Assembly: GCA_029582155.1 (NCBI GenBank)
Contig: CM055899.1
Location: 70,897,219 to 70,961,218 of the forward strand
Length of the DNA: 64,000 nucleotides
Direction: 5' to 3'
Source of the DNA: Panopea generosa
Lineage: Eukaryota; Mollusca; Bivalvia; Adapedonta; Hiatellidae
How positions within the stretch are numbered: the first letter of the stretch is position 1; each line of letters opens with the position of its first letter. Shown piece after piece: positions 25,012-40,000 of this stretch. Made by a program: the position numbers and the translations under genes. Under the pieces are notes generated by a model. It worked only from the letters and a program-made list of their open reading frames with translations. It was not told the DNA's origin and ran no database searches.

Positions 25012-28000
25012 CAAGGTTAAAAAATTGGTTTACAATCAATAACTTCAGAAGGTGTCTGTGTTTTTAATTTATATTGGTGTGCAACTGTATAATTATGAAA
25101 CACAAACCAAGTTCCTTATTTTCAACGTCTCAAATTTTACAGGAGTTGTGGCCCCTTTTCGGCTTAATTTTCTGTAAAACATGGTATCTGATAAATAGTG
25201 GGGGCATTTACATATGTGTCATCCGACACATTTCTAGCTCATAACCATTATTTAATATACTCAGATAATGAAATTTTTATTTTGTAGTGATTTTGCAATG
25301 TTATATCATAAATATTAGTTTTTAGCTTTACAGACCAAAGGCCAGAAGGGCTTATGTGATGGCACGTTGTTCGTTGTCCGTCGTCTGTCGTCTGTTAGCA
25401 GCACTTTCTCTAAAACAACTTGGCCATTTAAACTGAAACTTCACATGGATGTTTCTATTACATTCGATTTGAAATTAAAGATGGTCGCCATTATTTGTTC
25501 ATATCTGGTAAAAAATGGGTATTACAAAAATCGTTTTCATAGAACCTGTATGTCAGTTTTGTTAATATTTGGCATAAATCAGAATTTAGGGGCTAAAATT
25601 TATAGGGGCCCTGTAAGGGGACTTAGAATTTTACAAAGGGATACCATGTGAAAACAGAAAATTCTCTTTTTCGTCCGTTAACAGCGCTTCCTCTGAAACT
25701 AATATGCCAATAAAACTGAAACTTCAAATGGATGTTTCTATTGCATAGGAGACTACCAGTATACAGAAGTTTTTTTTTTCGATCTGAAATTCAAGATAGC
25801 CACCATTACTAAAAATAGTGTAAAACTTTTCACGAACGACCCATCAGATTTTCAAAATGTTTATGTAGCAATGTTAACCAATTACAGTTTTGTTAGATTT
25901 GTTCAAATGGTGTCCCTAGGGTTAAAAATGACCCCACACCAAGAATTTAATTAGGGGACACATGTATGTCATTATAATAATTTTTTTTTTTTTTAAATGG
26001 AAATGATTTTACCTATACCGTCACAGAAGCATTGTTTGGTGAAGGACGTTCAGATTTTACATAGGGATACTATGGTAAACAGAAAATTCTTTTTATATGC
26101 TCCCCCAAATGGGGGAAGCATATAGTCGTCGCTTCATCCATGTGTGTGTCCGTCCGTGCATCCCCTAGTTTTTGTCCAGGCTATTTCTCTGCAACCTCTG
26201 GTTGGAATTTCATGAAACTTGCTAGGATGCATCATTACCAAGTGCAGATGCGCATAATGTCTTTGTATTCCGATTCAATGATTTTTCACGGAGTTATGGC
26301 CCTTTGATTCTGTTTGTGACCAAATTCTTGTCGGGGCTATTTCGCTACAACCTCTGGTTAGAATTTTATGGAACTTGCTATGATGCATCTTTACCAAGTG
26401 CAGATGTGTATAATGTCTTTGTGTTCCGATTCAATGATTTTTCACGGAGTTATGGCACTTTGAGTCTATTTGTGACCAAACGCTTGTCCGCACTATTTCT
26501 CTACAATCCCATGTTGGAATTTTATGAAACTTGCTAGGACTGCACACTGGTTTTGGCTGGGTTATGGCCCTTTTTTTATTTTAAATAATATTTTCTTGTC
26601 AGCTCACTCCTTAACTTCTCAACCATCTTAAGCCAAACTTGCTAGGGAGATCAGTATGAAGTCTAGTTGCTCATATTGTCATGGTGACTCAGGCTTAGCT
26701 ATTGAAAATTGCCGAACTGTAGTATGTATTGTATTGTAGTATGATATGTCTCTATATGTTATAGTACATGTAGTATGATATGTCTCTATATGTTATAGTA
26801 CATGGAGCATGATATGTCTCTATATGTTATAGTACATGTAGTATGATATGTCTCTGTATGTTATAGTACATGTAGTATGATATGTCTCTGTATGTTATAG
26901 TACATGTAGTATGGTATGTCTCTATACATTATAGTACATGAAGCATGATATGTCTCTGTACGTTATAGTACATGAAGCATGATATGTCTCTACGTTATAG
27001 TACATGTAGTATGATATGTCTCTGTATGTTAAAGTACATGTAGTATGATATGTCTCTGTATGTTAAAGTACATGTAGTATCATATGTCTCTGTATGTTAA
27101 AGTACATGTAGTATCATATGTCTCTATACGTTATAGTATATGTAGTATGATATGTCTCTGTATGTTAAAGTACATGTAGTATGATATTTCTCTGTATGTT
27201 ATAGTACATGTAGTATGGTATGTCTCTGTATGTTATTGTACATGTAGTATGATATGTCTCTGTATGTTAAAGTACATGTAGTATGGTATGTCTCTGTATG
27301 TTAAAGTACATGTAGTATCATATGTCTCTGTATGTTAAAGTACATGTAGTATCATATGTCTCTATACGTTATAGAATATGTAGTATGATATGTCTCTGTA
27401 TGTTAAAGTACATGTAGTATGATATGTCTATATGTAAAGTACATGTAGTATGATATGTCTCTATATGTTATAGTACATGTAGCATGATATGTCTCTATAC
27501 GTTATATTACATGAAGCATGATATGTCTCTACGTTATAGTACATGTAGTATGATATGTCTCTGTATGTTATAGTACATGTAGTATGATATGTCTCTGTAT
27601 GTTAAAGTACATGTAGTATGATATGTCTCTATATGTAAAGTACATGTAGTATGATATGTCTCTATACGTTATAGTACATGAAGTATGATATGTCTCTGTA
27701 CGTTATAGTACATGTAGTATGATATGTCTCTGTATGTTAAAGTACATGTAGTATGATATGTCTCTATATGTTATAGTACATGTAGAATGATATGTCTCTG
27801 TACGTTATAGTACATGTAGTATGGTATGATATGTCTCTATACGTTATAGTTCATGTAGTATGATATGTCTCTGTACGTTATAGTACATGTAGCATGATGT
27901 CTCTGTATGTTAAAGTACATGTAGTATGATATGTCTCTATATGTAAAGTACATGTAGTATGATATGTCTCTATATGTTATAGTACATGTAGTATGATATG

Positions 28001-31000
28001 TCTCTGTACGTTATAGTACATGTAGTATGGTATGATATGTCTCTATACGTTATAGTTCATGTAGAATGATATGTCTCTGTAGGTTATAGTACATGTAGTA
28101 TGGTATGTCTCTGTATGTTATAGTACATGTAGTATGGTATGTCTCTATACGTTATAGTACATGTAGTATGATATGTCTCTGTATGTTATAGTACATGTAG
28201 TATGATATGTCTCTATACATTATAGTACATGTAGCATGATATTTCTCTATGTGTCTATACATTATAGTACATGTAGCATGATATGTCTCTATACATTATA
28301 GTACATGTAGCATGATATGTCTCTATACGTTATAGTACATGTATTATATGTCTCTATAAGTTATAGTGCATGTAGTGTGGTATGATATGTCTTTATACGT
28401 TAAAGTACATGTATGATATGTCTCTATATGTTAAAGTACATGTAGTATGGTATGATATGTCTCTATATGTTATAGTACATGTATGATATGTCTCTATATG
28501 TTATAGTACATGTAGCATGATATGTCTATACATTATAGTACATGTAGTATGATATGTCTCTATACGTAACAGTACATGTAGTATGATATGTCTCTATACG
28601 ATACAGTACATGTAGCATGATATGTCTCTATACGTTACAGTACATGTAGCATGATATGTCTCTATACGTTATAGAACATGTAGCATGATATGTTTCTTTA
28701 CGTTATACTACATGTAGCATGATATGTTTCTATACGTTATAGTACATGTAGAATGATATGTCTCTATACGTTTTAGTACATGTAGTATGATATGTCTCTA
28801 TGTTATAGTACATGTAGCATGATATGTCTCTATACGTTACAGTACATGTAGCATGATATATCTCTATACGTTATAGAACATGTAGCATGATATGTTTCTA
28901 TACGTTATACTACATGTAGCATGATATGTCTCTATACGTTATAGTACATGTAGCATGATTTGTCTCTATACATTATAGTACATGTAGTATGATATGTCTC
29001 TGTACGTTATAGTACATGTCTCTATACGTTATAGTACATGTAGCATGATATGTCTCTATACGTTATAGTACATGTAGTATGATATGTCTCTATACGTTAT
29101 AGTACATATAGCATGATATGGCTCTGTACGTTATAGTACATATAGCATGATATGTCTCTGTACGTTATAGTACATGTAGCATGATATGTCTGTATGTTAT
29201 AGTACATGTAGCATGATATGTCTCTATACATTATAGTACATGTAGCATGATATGTCTTTAAACGTTATAGTACATGTATGATATATCTCTATACGTTATA
29301 GTACATGTAGCATGATATGTCTCTATATGTTATAGTACATGTAGCATGATATGTCTCTATATGTTTAGTACATGTATGATATGTCTATACGTTATCGTAC
29401 ATGTATAATATGTCTCTATACGTTATAGTACATGTAGCATGATATGTCGCTATACGTTATAGTACATGTAGCATGATATGTCTCTATATGTTATAGTACA
29501 TGTATGATATGTCTCTATACGTTATCGTACATGTATGATATGTCTCTATATGTTATAGTACATGTAGCATGATATGTCTCTATACGTTATAGTACATGTA
29601 GCATGATATGTCTCTATACATTATAGTACATGTAGTATGATATGTCTCTGTATGTTATAGTACATGTAGTATGATATGTCTCTGTACGTTATAGTACATG
29701 TAGCATGATATGTCTCTATACGTTATAGTACATGTATTATGATATTTCTCTGTATGTTATAGTACATGTAGTATGATATGTCTCTGTACATTATAGTACA
29801 TGTAGTATGGTATGATATGTCTCTATACGTTATAGTACATGTAGTATGATATTTCTCTGTATGTTATAGTACATGTAGTATGATATGTCTCTGTATGTTG
29901 TAGTACATGTAGTATGGTATGTCTCTGTATGTTATAGTACATGTAGTATGATATGTCTCTATATGTTATTGTACATGTAGTATGGTATGTCTCTGTATGT
30001 TATAGTACATGTAGCATGATATGTCTCTGTATGTTATAGTACATGTAGTATGATATGTCTCTATACTTTATAGTACATGTAGTATGATATGTCTCTGTAT
30101 GTTATATTACATGTAGTATGATATGTCTCTGTACGTTATAGTACATGTAGTATGATTTCTCTGTATGTTATAGTACATGTAGTATGATATGTCTCTGTAC
30201 GTTATAGTACATGTAGTATGATGTCTCTATATGTTATAGTACATGTAGCATGATATGTCTATATGCTATAGTACATGTAGTATGATATGTCTCTATACGT
30301 TATAGTACATGTAGTATGATATGTCTCTATACGTTATAGTACATGTAGCATGATATGTCTCTGTACGTTATAGTACATGTAGTATGATATGTCTCTGTAC
30401 GTTATAGTTCATGTAGTATGATATGTATCTATACGTTATAGTACATGTAGTATGATATGTCTCTATACGTTATAGTACATGTAGTATGATATGTCTCTAT
30501 ACGTTATAGTAAATGTAGCATGATATGTCTCTATACGTTATACTACATGTAGCATGATATGTCTATACGTTATAGTACATGTAGCATGATATGTCTATAC
30601 GTTATAGTACATGTAGTATGATATGTCTCTATACGTTATAGTACATGTAGCATGATATGTCTCTATACGTTATAGTACATGTAGCATGATATGTCTCTAT
30701 ACGTTATAGTACATGTAGAATGATATGTCTCTATACGTTATAGTTCATGTAGTATGATATGTATCTATACGTTATAGTACATGTAGTATGATATGTATCT
30801 ATACGTTATAGTACATGTAGCACGATATGTCTCTATATGTTACAGTACATGTAGCTTGATATGTCTCGGTATGTTATAGTACATGTAGCATGATAAGTCT
30901 CTATACGTCATAGTACATGTAGTATGATATGTATCTATACGTTATAGTACATGTATTATATGTCTCTATACGTTATAGTTCATGTAGAATGATATGTCTC

Positions 31001-34000
31001 TGTATGTTATAGTACATGTAGTATGATATGTCTCTATATGTTATAGTACATGTAGCATGATATGTTTCTATACGTTATAGTACATGTAGTATGGTATGTC
31101 TCTATACATTATAGTACATGTAGCATGATATGTCTCTATATGTTATAGTACATGTAGCATGATATGTCTCTATAAGTTATAGTACATGTAGTATGGTATG
31201 CAGGGCCTCCGCTGGGATTCGCCAATGTCGCCAAATGCGAAGGAAAATTTTAATTTGCGAAAGATTTTACTCTTTTGCGAAAGTGGTTGCGATAAGGAAA
31301 TCAACGGCCGATTCTCGTATTCAAATTTTCTAAAAAAAACTAACTGAAGAAATTATCTTGGCTAATCCATTTAACTGTCCCCTCATCCCAATAAACAACC
31401 ATGACAATTAACAGATAAATCAGCACCCAGCTGTGATATCTCCCTCAGGCCATTGCACTGTCACACATCATAAATTTCAACACATGTGTAAGATTACACT
31501 AAGCTAAAAATAGCATATGCTAAAAATAGTCACGTGGTCGCGTAGTGACAACCGGCATATTCGTATTTTTTATTATTATATATATTTACATTTTTAAATC
31601 ATATAGAAATTTAATATTTCTTAAAATATGCTAAACAGGTTTAGAAAAAAATGTTTATGCCAATACACTGTCAACTATACTTTCTTGGGTAACCCCAATT
31701 TTTTGTCAACAAATAGTTAGTTTCAAAATGGCGGTTTCCAGGATAAAAACAATAAATGACTGTAGATTTTGTCTGTAAAATAATTTTGTTTATAATGTCA
31801 GCGATGACTGTTTGTTGTTTGATATCAATACCAAGGTTTTACAATAAGTAGATCTGTTTGATCTGTATTCTCTGTTGTTATAATGCTAATATTGACCATA
31901 TTTATAGCGAGTCTGTAGTGACAAAGTGGGTGGGGTAATAAAGTTATTTAGAAAATGTTGTGGAATGTTTTAACCAACGGCAATTTCAGTCAATACGCTA
32001 GCTGGAAATCCATAATTTATGTATTAATAATTTTAAAATAAATTGATGTATATAAATTTTAAATAATTATAAAATACACTGTATGGGGTTTTGTGAGAAT
32101 AGCATGCTATAGAAAAAATAAAAGCAAAACAAAATAAGGCCCAAACAGCTGTTATTTATGTGCACAAATGCACAAAAATTGACAAAATCAAACAAGTACA
32201 GAAACATGACTGGGGCCGTTTTTGGATTTTGACTGCACTCCATTTAAACTAATGCATCATTTGCAATAAAAATCTTACTACCAATCATTGCTTCCCCTAA
32301 TTATCGACTTCAGGCAATAATAACTCACAAGATAATAATAACTTTTAATAGTATTGCAATATACATTTAAAATTATATTCATAAAAAACGTGTTTAATTC
32401 AAATGCTAAAACAAGTAAAAGAAAACATGCGGTAAGTTACTGTAACTTATGAGTGGTTTGATAACGATTTAAAAAATGGCTCTTAATTTGGCTTCATTTT
32501 TTTTAATTTGGCTCCAACTTTTCAAATATGGCGAAAGTAGTGGCGAAAAGAAAAAAATAGCCAGAGGAGGCCCTGGGTATGTCTCTATACATTATAGTAC
32601 ATGTAGCATGATATGTCTCTATATGTTATAGTACATGTAGCATGATATGTCTCTGTACGTTATAGTACATGTAGTATGGTATGATATGTCTCTATACGTT
32701 ATAGTACATGTAGTATGATATGTCTCTGCATGTTATAGTACATGTAGTATGATATGTCTCTGTCCGTTATAGTACATGTAGTATGGTATGATATGTCTCT
32801 ATACGTTATAGTACATGTAGTATGGTATGTCTCTATACATTATAGTACATGTAGCATGATATGTCTCTATATGTTATAGTACATGTAGTATGATATGTCT
32901 CTGTACGTTATAGTACATGTAGTATGATATTTCTCTGTACGTTATAGTACATGTAGTATGATATATCTCTATACGTTATAGTACATGTAGCATGATATGT
33001 CTCTATATGTTATAGTACATGTAGCATGATATGTCTCTGTACGTTATAGTACATGTAGTATGGTATGATATGTCTCTATACGTTATAGTGCATGTAGTAT
33101 GATATATCTCTGCATGTTATTGTACATGTAGTATGATATGTCTCTGTCCGTTATAGTACATGTAGTATGGTATGATATGTTTCTATATTTTATAGAACAT
33201 GTAGTATGATATGTCTCTGTATGTTAATGTACATGTAGTATGATATGTCTCTGTATGTTATAGTACATGTAGTATGATATGTCTCTGTACGTTATAGTAC
33301 ATGTAGTATGGTATGATATGTCTCTATACGTTATAGTACATGTAGTATGATATGTCTCTGTACGTTAAAGTACATGTAGTATGATATTTCTCTGTACGTT
33401 ATAGTACATGTAGTATGATATGTCTCTGTACGTTATAGTACATGTAGTATGGTATGTCTCTGTACGTTATAGTACATGTAGTATGGTATGTCTCTGTACG
33501 TTAAAGTACATGTAGTATGATATGTCTCTGTATGTTATAGTACATGTAGTATGATATGTCTCTATACGTTATAGTACATGTAGTATGATATGTTTCTATA
33601 CGTTATAGTACATGTAGCATGATATGTTTCTATACGTTAAAGTACATGTAGTATGATATGTTTCTATACGTTAAAGTACATGTAGTATAATTGATATGTC
33701 TCTATATGTTAAAGTACATGTAGTATGATATGTCTCTATACATTAAAGTACATGTATGATATGTCTCTTTACGTTATAGTACATGTAGTATGATATGTCT
33801 CTATATGTTATAGTACATGTATGATATGTCTCTTTACGTTATAGTACATGTAGTATGATATGTCTCTGTATGTTAAAGTACATGTAGTATGGTATGTCTC
33901 TGTATGTTAAAGTACATGTAGTATGATATATGTTAAAGTACATGTAGTATGATATGTCTCTGTATGTTAAAGTACATGTAGTATGATATGTCTCTATACA

Positions 34001-37000
34001 TTGTAGTACATGTATGATATGTCTCTATACGTTATGGTACATGTAGTATGATATGTCTATATATGATATAGTATATGTATGATACGTCTCTATACATTAT
34101 AGTACATGTAGTATGATTGATATGTCTCTTTATGTTATAGTACATGTAGATGATATGTCTCTGTACGTTATAGTACATGTAGTATGGTATGATATGTCTC
34201 TATACGTTATAGTACATGTATAATATGTCTCTATACGTTATAGTACATGTAGTATGATATGTCTCTATATGTTATAGTACATGTAGTATGATATGTTTCT
34301 ATACATTATAGTACATGTAGTATGATATGTCTCTATACGTTATAGTACATGTATGATATGTCTCTATAGGTTATAGTACATGTAGTATGATATGTCACTA
34401 TATGTTATAGTACATGTAGTATGATATGTCTCTATATGTTATAGTACCTGTATGATATGTCTCTATAGGTTAAAGTACATGTAGCATGATATGTCTCTAT
34501 ACGTTATAGTACATGTAGTATGATATGTCTCTGTACGTTATAGTTCATGTAGCACGATATGTCTCTGTATGTTATAGTATATGTATTATGATATGTGTCT
34601 ATATGTTAAAGTACATATAGTATGATATTTAGTATGATTGTAACACCCAGTATCTGATAATTAAAGGTTACAACATGATCTCTATACGTTATAGTACATG
34701 TAGTATGATATGTCTCTGTACGTTAAAGTACATGTAATATGATATGTCTCTATACATTATAGTACATGTAGTATGATATGTCTCTGTACGTTATAGTACA
34801 TGTAGTATGATATGTCTCTATATGTTATAGTACATATAGTATGATATTTAGTATGATTGTAACACCCAGTATCTGATAATTAAAGGTTACAACATGATCT
34901 TGACAGTGTTACACTTTATTTTCTATTTTGCTAAAGCCTTTGAAAAAATATCAATTTCCCCTTGCTCAAGCTTTGTCCCAGTTTTCAGGGCTAAACCTCG
35001 AACTGACAGTTGAAAAACAGTCAAAACAATATGACACTGAAAATGTGTCTTTAATAAAATTTAATAATTGTTTACACAATAAACTGATTTAAAGGTCATA
35101 TGTTATTTGAAATTTTATAAATATGTTGTTGTTTTATGGTGTTTAGCGTCGTTTTCAACAATTTTTCAGTCATATCGTGACGGTGTCTACTTGAGACAGT
35201 ATTCTTAGCGCTGTCACACTGGAGTATCATGCCGCAGACACATGGTATGATACCCCACCCAGTCACATTATACTGACACCGGGCCAACCAGACCTAGAAC
35301 TCTCCTCTTAATGCTGAGCGCCAAGCGAGGAAGCTTCTAATACCATTTTTAAAGTCTTTGGTATGACCCGGCCAGGTATCGAACCCATGACCTTCCGCAT
35401 GCGAGGCGGACGCTCTACCACTAGACCACGCCGCGGTCTTATGTTATAAATAATTGATTTGCTTATGTCACTGTCATGTTATCATTTATTTACAGATGAC
35501 ATCCAGACCCTCCTTTCTTGTGAAGATAACAAAGAGCTCTGGAAAGTCTCTGTTGTTGATGTGTGAAATGACACAAGTCTATGATGACGTAGAGCAACCA
35601 GGTGAGGCCAGTTTAGTAGTTACTTGTGGTATGCGAAGTTATTTATAACCATTGTTTTGTAATCCTGTTCACCATGTAAAGAACTTGAAGCAACGCATGT
35701 ATCATTTCATATTCTCTGGGATGATTGATATACGACATTGTGTCTCATTGTCAATTGTCTCTTACTGTTGATTCAAGTGGGAAAGTTATCAGTTACTTGC
35801 TAAGATAGGTGTGTTGAAGTACATGGATTCCAAGTAACATTGATTAGGTTAGCCCTCGTGTCGTAAACTGACGCTAAATATTCAAACAAACAAAACCCAA
35901 ATTCATGCAGCATTTTTCTGGATAGCCTTACCTTTACATAAACTTTAAGAATATTGATTTATTAAATAAACATAGAATTTTTTTAATTCATTTACATTAT
36001 AAAACCTTATTTATTAATCTCTAAGATTAAATTGATGGTGAAAAAGGTATGTTGCTGTGCTTGTTGGGGGATGGTGGGTCTGGGATACTTCCACCATTTC
36101 TTCTCTCATGTCCATAATATTGGTAAATTTTAGTCATTTTTAGCTCTACTGGCCAAAGGCCAGAAGTGCTTATGCGATGGCGCGTTGTCTCGTCCGTCGT
36201 CTGTTAGCAGCACTTTCTCTGAAACCACTAGGCCAATTAAACTGAAACTTCACATGCATGTTTCTGTTGCATAGGAGACTATACAGAAGTTTGTTTTTTT
36301 TCGATCCGAAATTCAAGATGGCCGCCGTTACTAAAAATATTCCAAAACTTAAAAAATCTTCTTCTCATGAACGGCCCAACAGATTTTCAAAATGTTTATG
36401 TAATAATGATGACCAACTATAGTATTGTAAGATTTGTTCAAATGGTGTCCCTAGGGTTCAATATGACCCTGCCCCGAGGGTTCACTTAGGGGACATATGT
36501 CATTATAATATTTTTTTTTTTTTTTTTTTAAATGGAAATGATTTTGCCTATATCTTCACAGAAGCATTGTTTGGTGAAGGAGGTTCAGATTTGTAAAAAT
36601 GAATGGGTTCCACTGTCTTAAGGGGTCAGGAGGGGCCCCAAAAGGGTAAAAATTGTGAATTACTAAAATCGTTTTCTTAAGAACCGGTATGTCAGATTTG
36701 TTCATATTTGGCATAAATTATCCCTATGTGTAGGGGTTTGATTGCAGATAAGAATTAAGGGGCTAAAATTTATAGGGGCCCTGTAAGGGGACTTAAAATT
36801 TTACATAGGGATACTATGGGAAAACAGAAAATTCTCTTTATTTTTCATCTATTCTGAAACCACTAGGCCAATTAAAATGAAACTTCACATGCATGTTTCT
36901 GTTGCATAGGAGACTATACAAAAGTTTTGTTTTTTTTATCTGAAATTCAAGATGGCCGCCATTACTAAAAATTAAGGATGTCAACGAATATTCGGATATT

Positions 37001-40000
37001 CGAATATTCGGTCATACGTCCGAATATTCGAATGTCATATTGATATTCGAATATTCGCAACAAAAAAAAATATTACAAAAAATATAGTCAATTCAAGTTG
37101 TTTTCTTTTTTTATTTTCAATTTCAATATTTTTGCCACAAATGGTTTCGAAAGGTGTTATATCAACCAGGTTAAGACACGGTAATTATCGATTTCCTCCA
37201 AAGACGGGTGTCAATTGGACGTTGTCAAGGTGATAAGGAGTCCTGATCGGTAATCCTTTAATTGTTTGCCTTAGGCAATTTTAATTATCGATCTGCCTTT
37301 ACGGTCCGTTGTAAATCACCCTGTTTTGAAAAGGTGAGAGCAAGTTTGTTTATTTACCAATCTTATACCTAATTGAAGAGCACACTTCTTTGATTTGAAG
37401 GCCTTAATGTACTTGTGAAAAATGAATGCGCTAAGTAGTAGACGAATTTACTTATATATATATATATATTTTTGTTTTTGTTTTTTTTTTTGTTTTTCTA
37501 TTTCATTCATAAATAGTTAATTACTTATAAACTATACAAACATACGAACATTTAACTTAGTACAGCTAATATAACATAGCATTTATTAATTTATTATTAT
37601 TAATTATGTATCATCGAGTTCCACGTCATGTTGAATCTTGACGACAATGATATTCCAATTGTTTGCTTTTTACTTTTTTAGTATTTATACATCAGCACCG
37701 TTTCCGCTGAAAGAGAAAGTAACAAATATGGCGAGTAAAAACGTTCGGGATAGAAAGTTGATGATTATTTATTTTTAAGATCTTGACCGAATATATTCGA
37801 ATATTCGTTCGAAAGAATGACCGAATATTCGAATATCAATATTGCCATTCGTTGCCATCCTTACTAAAAATAGTCCAAAACTTAAAAAATCTTCTTCTCA
37901 TTAATGGCCCAACAGATTTTCAAAATGTTTATGTAGTAATGATGACCAACTATAGTATTGTTAGATTTGTTCAAATGGTGTTCCTAGGGTTAAATATGAC
38001 CCCGCCCCGAGGGTTCAATTAGGGGACACATGTCATTATAATATTTTTTTTTTTTTTTTTTAATGGAAATGATTTTGCCTATATCTTCACAGAAGCATTG
38101 TTTGGTGAAGGAGGTTCAGATTTTGTAAAAATGAATGGGTTCCACTGTCTTGAGGGGTCAGGAGGGGCCCCAAAAGGGTAAAAATTGGGAATTACTAAAA
38201 TCGTTTTCTTAAGAACCAGTACGTCACATTTGTTCATATTTGGCATAAATTATCCCTATGAGCAGGGGTTCGATTGCAGATAAGAATTAAGGGGCTAAAA
38301 TTTATAGGGGCCCTGTAAGGGGACTTAGAATTTTACATAGGGATACTATGGGAAAACAGAAAATACTCTTTTTTCTTTCATCTATTCTGAAACCACCAGG
38401 CCAATTAAAATGAATCTTCACATGGATGTTTCTATTGCATAGGAGACTATACAGAAGATTTTTTTTTTCGATCTGAAATTCAATATGGCCACCGTTACTA
38501 AAAATAGTCCAAAACTTAAAAAATCTTCTTCTCATGAACGGCCCAGCAGATTTTCAAAATGTTTATGTAGTAATGATGACCAACTATAGTTTTGTTAGAT
38601 TTGTTCAAATGGTGTCCCTAGGGTTAAATATGACCCCGCCCCGAGGGTTCAATTAGGGGACACATGGCATTATAATATTTTATTATTTTCTTTTTTTAAA
38701 ATGGAAATGATTTTGCCTATATCTTAACAGAAGCATTGTTAGGTGAAGGAGGTTCAGATTTTGTAAAAATGAATGGGTTCCACTGTCTTAAGGGGTCAGG
38801 AGGGGCCCCAAAAGGGTACAAATTGGGATTGACTAAAATCGTTTTCTTAATAACCGGTATGTCAGATTTGCACATATTTGGCATAAATTATCCCTATGTG
38901 TAGGGGTTTGATTGCAAATAAGAATTAAGGGGCTAAAATTTATAGAAGCCCTGTAAGGGGACTTAGAATTTTACATAGGGATACTATGGGAAAACAGAAA
39001 ATTCTCTTTTTCTTTCATCTCTTCTGAAACCACTAGGCCCATTAAACTGAAACTTCACATGCATGTTTCTGTTGCACAGGAGACTATACAGAAGATTTTT
39101 TTTTTCGATCTGAAATTCAAGATGGCTGCAGTTACTAAAAATAGTTCAAAACTTAAAAAATCTTCTTCTCATGAACGGCCCAGTATATTTTAAAAATGTT
39201 TATGTAGTAATGATGACCAACTATAGTTTTGTTAGATTTGTTCAAATCTTGTCCCTAGGATTAAAAATGACCCCACCCAGATATTTCTATTGCATAGGAG
39301 AATTTCAAAAAGTGCTATGGCCACTATGAGTCAGTAGAGCGTCCTCAGGCCCTCTTGGACCTCTTGTTTGTGAAAACATTCTTATTTTGAAATTTTAATT
39401 TCATTTGATAAGTAAGTATTGTAAGACCGATTTCTGTCATTGAATATTTTAAAAAATCCATGAAATTTTTTTATATTTTTGTTTTACTTATAAGTCAAAA
39501 TGGCTCGTTATAAAATAATTATCATACTACGAATAGTTTTGTGTGGGATGGCCTTGACCCCACTGGACCTATTACAAGGATCTCAAATCTTCGTCTTGTG
39601 TGTATGCATACTGAACTTAAAACTTAGCATCATAATACAATTGAATGACAAATATTTTAGTCTTTGAAAAAATACATTGAAAACTAAGGTTCTCTCATAT
39701 ATTTTTGCTTGAGAAAAAATCTTTGGCTTTTTATGTGTTTTTTTTAACTAAGACTAGTTAGAAAAAATAAATTGTGATTATTAAAACTTTTTTATATTTT
39801 AATTCCTGCTTGTCCTGTGTTAGCATTTTTAAAATTTATAAAGAAAATCATAGGCCACCAAGCTATGTAAAGAAATATTGGAAAATTACCTGAAATAATG
39901 CATATTTTGGTGTTATTATAAAGATTTTTATAAATTTGTTAATGTCAGAAAATATTTAATGTTATGTTTTAGTTTAAAAAAAGTCTTTATACACTTTTTA

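Noticed and set aside
26720-34895. CRISPR-like array
   Set aside because: Units are contiguous with no unique spacers, and the genome is eukaryotic.
35380-35439. tRNA-Ala gene on the minus strand (also 57270-57329)
   Set aside because: Both are heads of a SINE: the same non-tRNA body follows and target-site duplications flank the whole unit.
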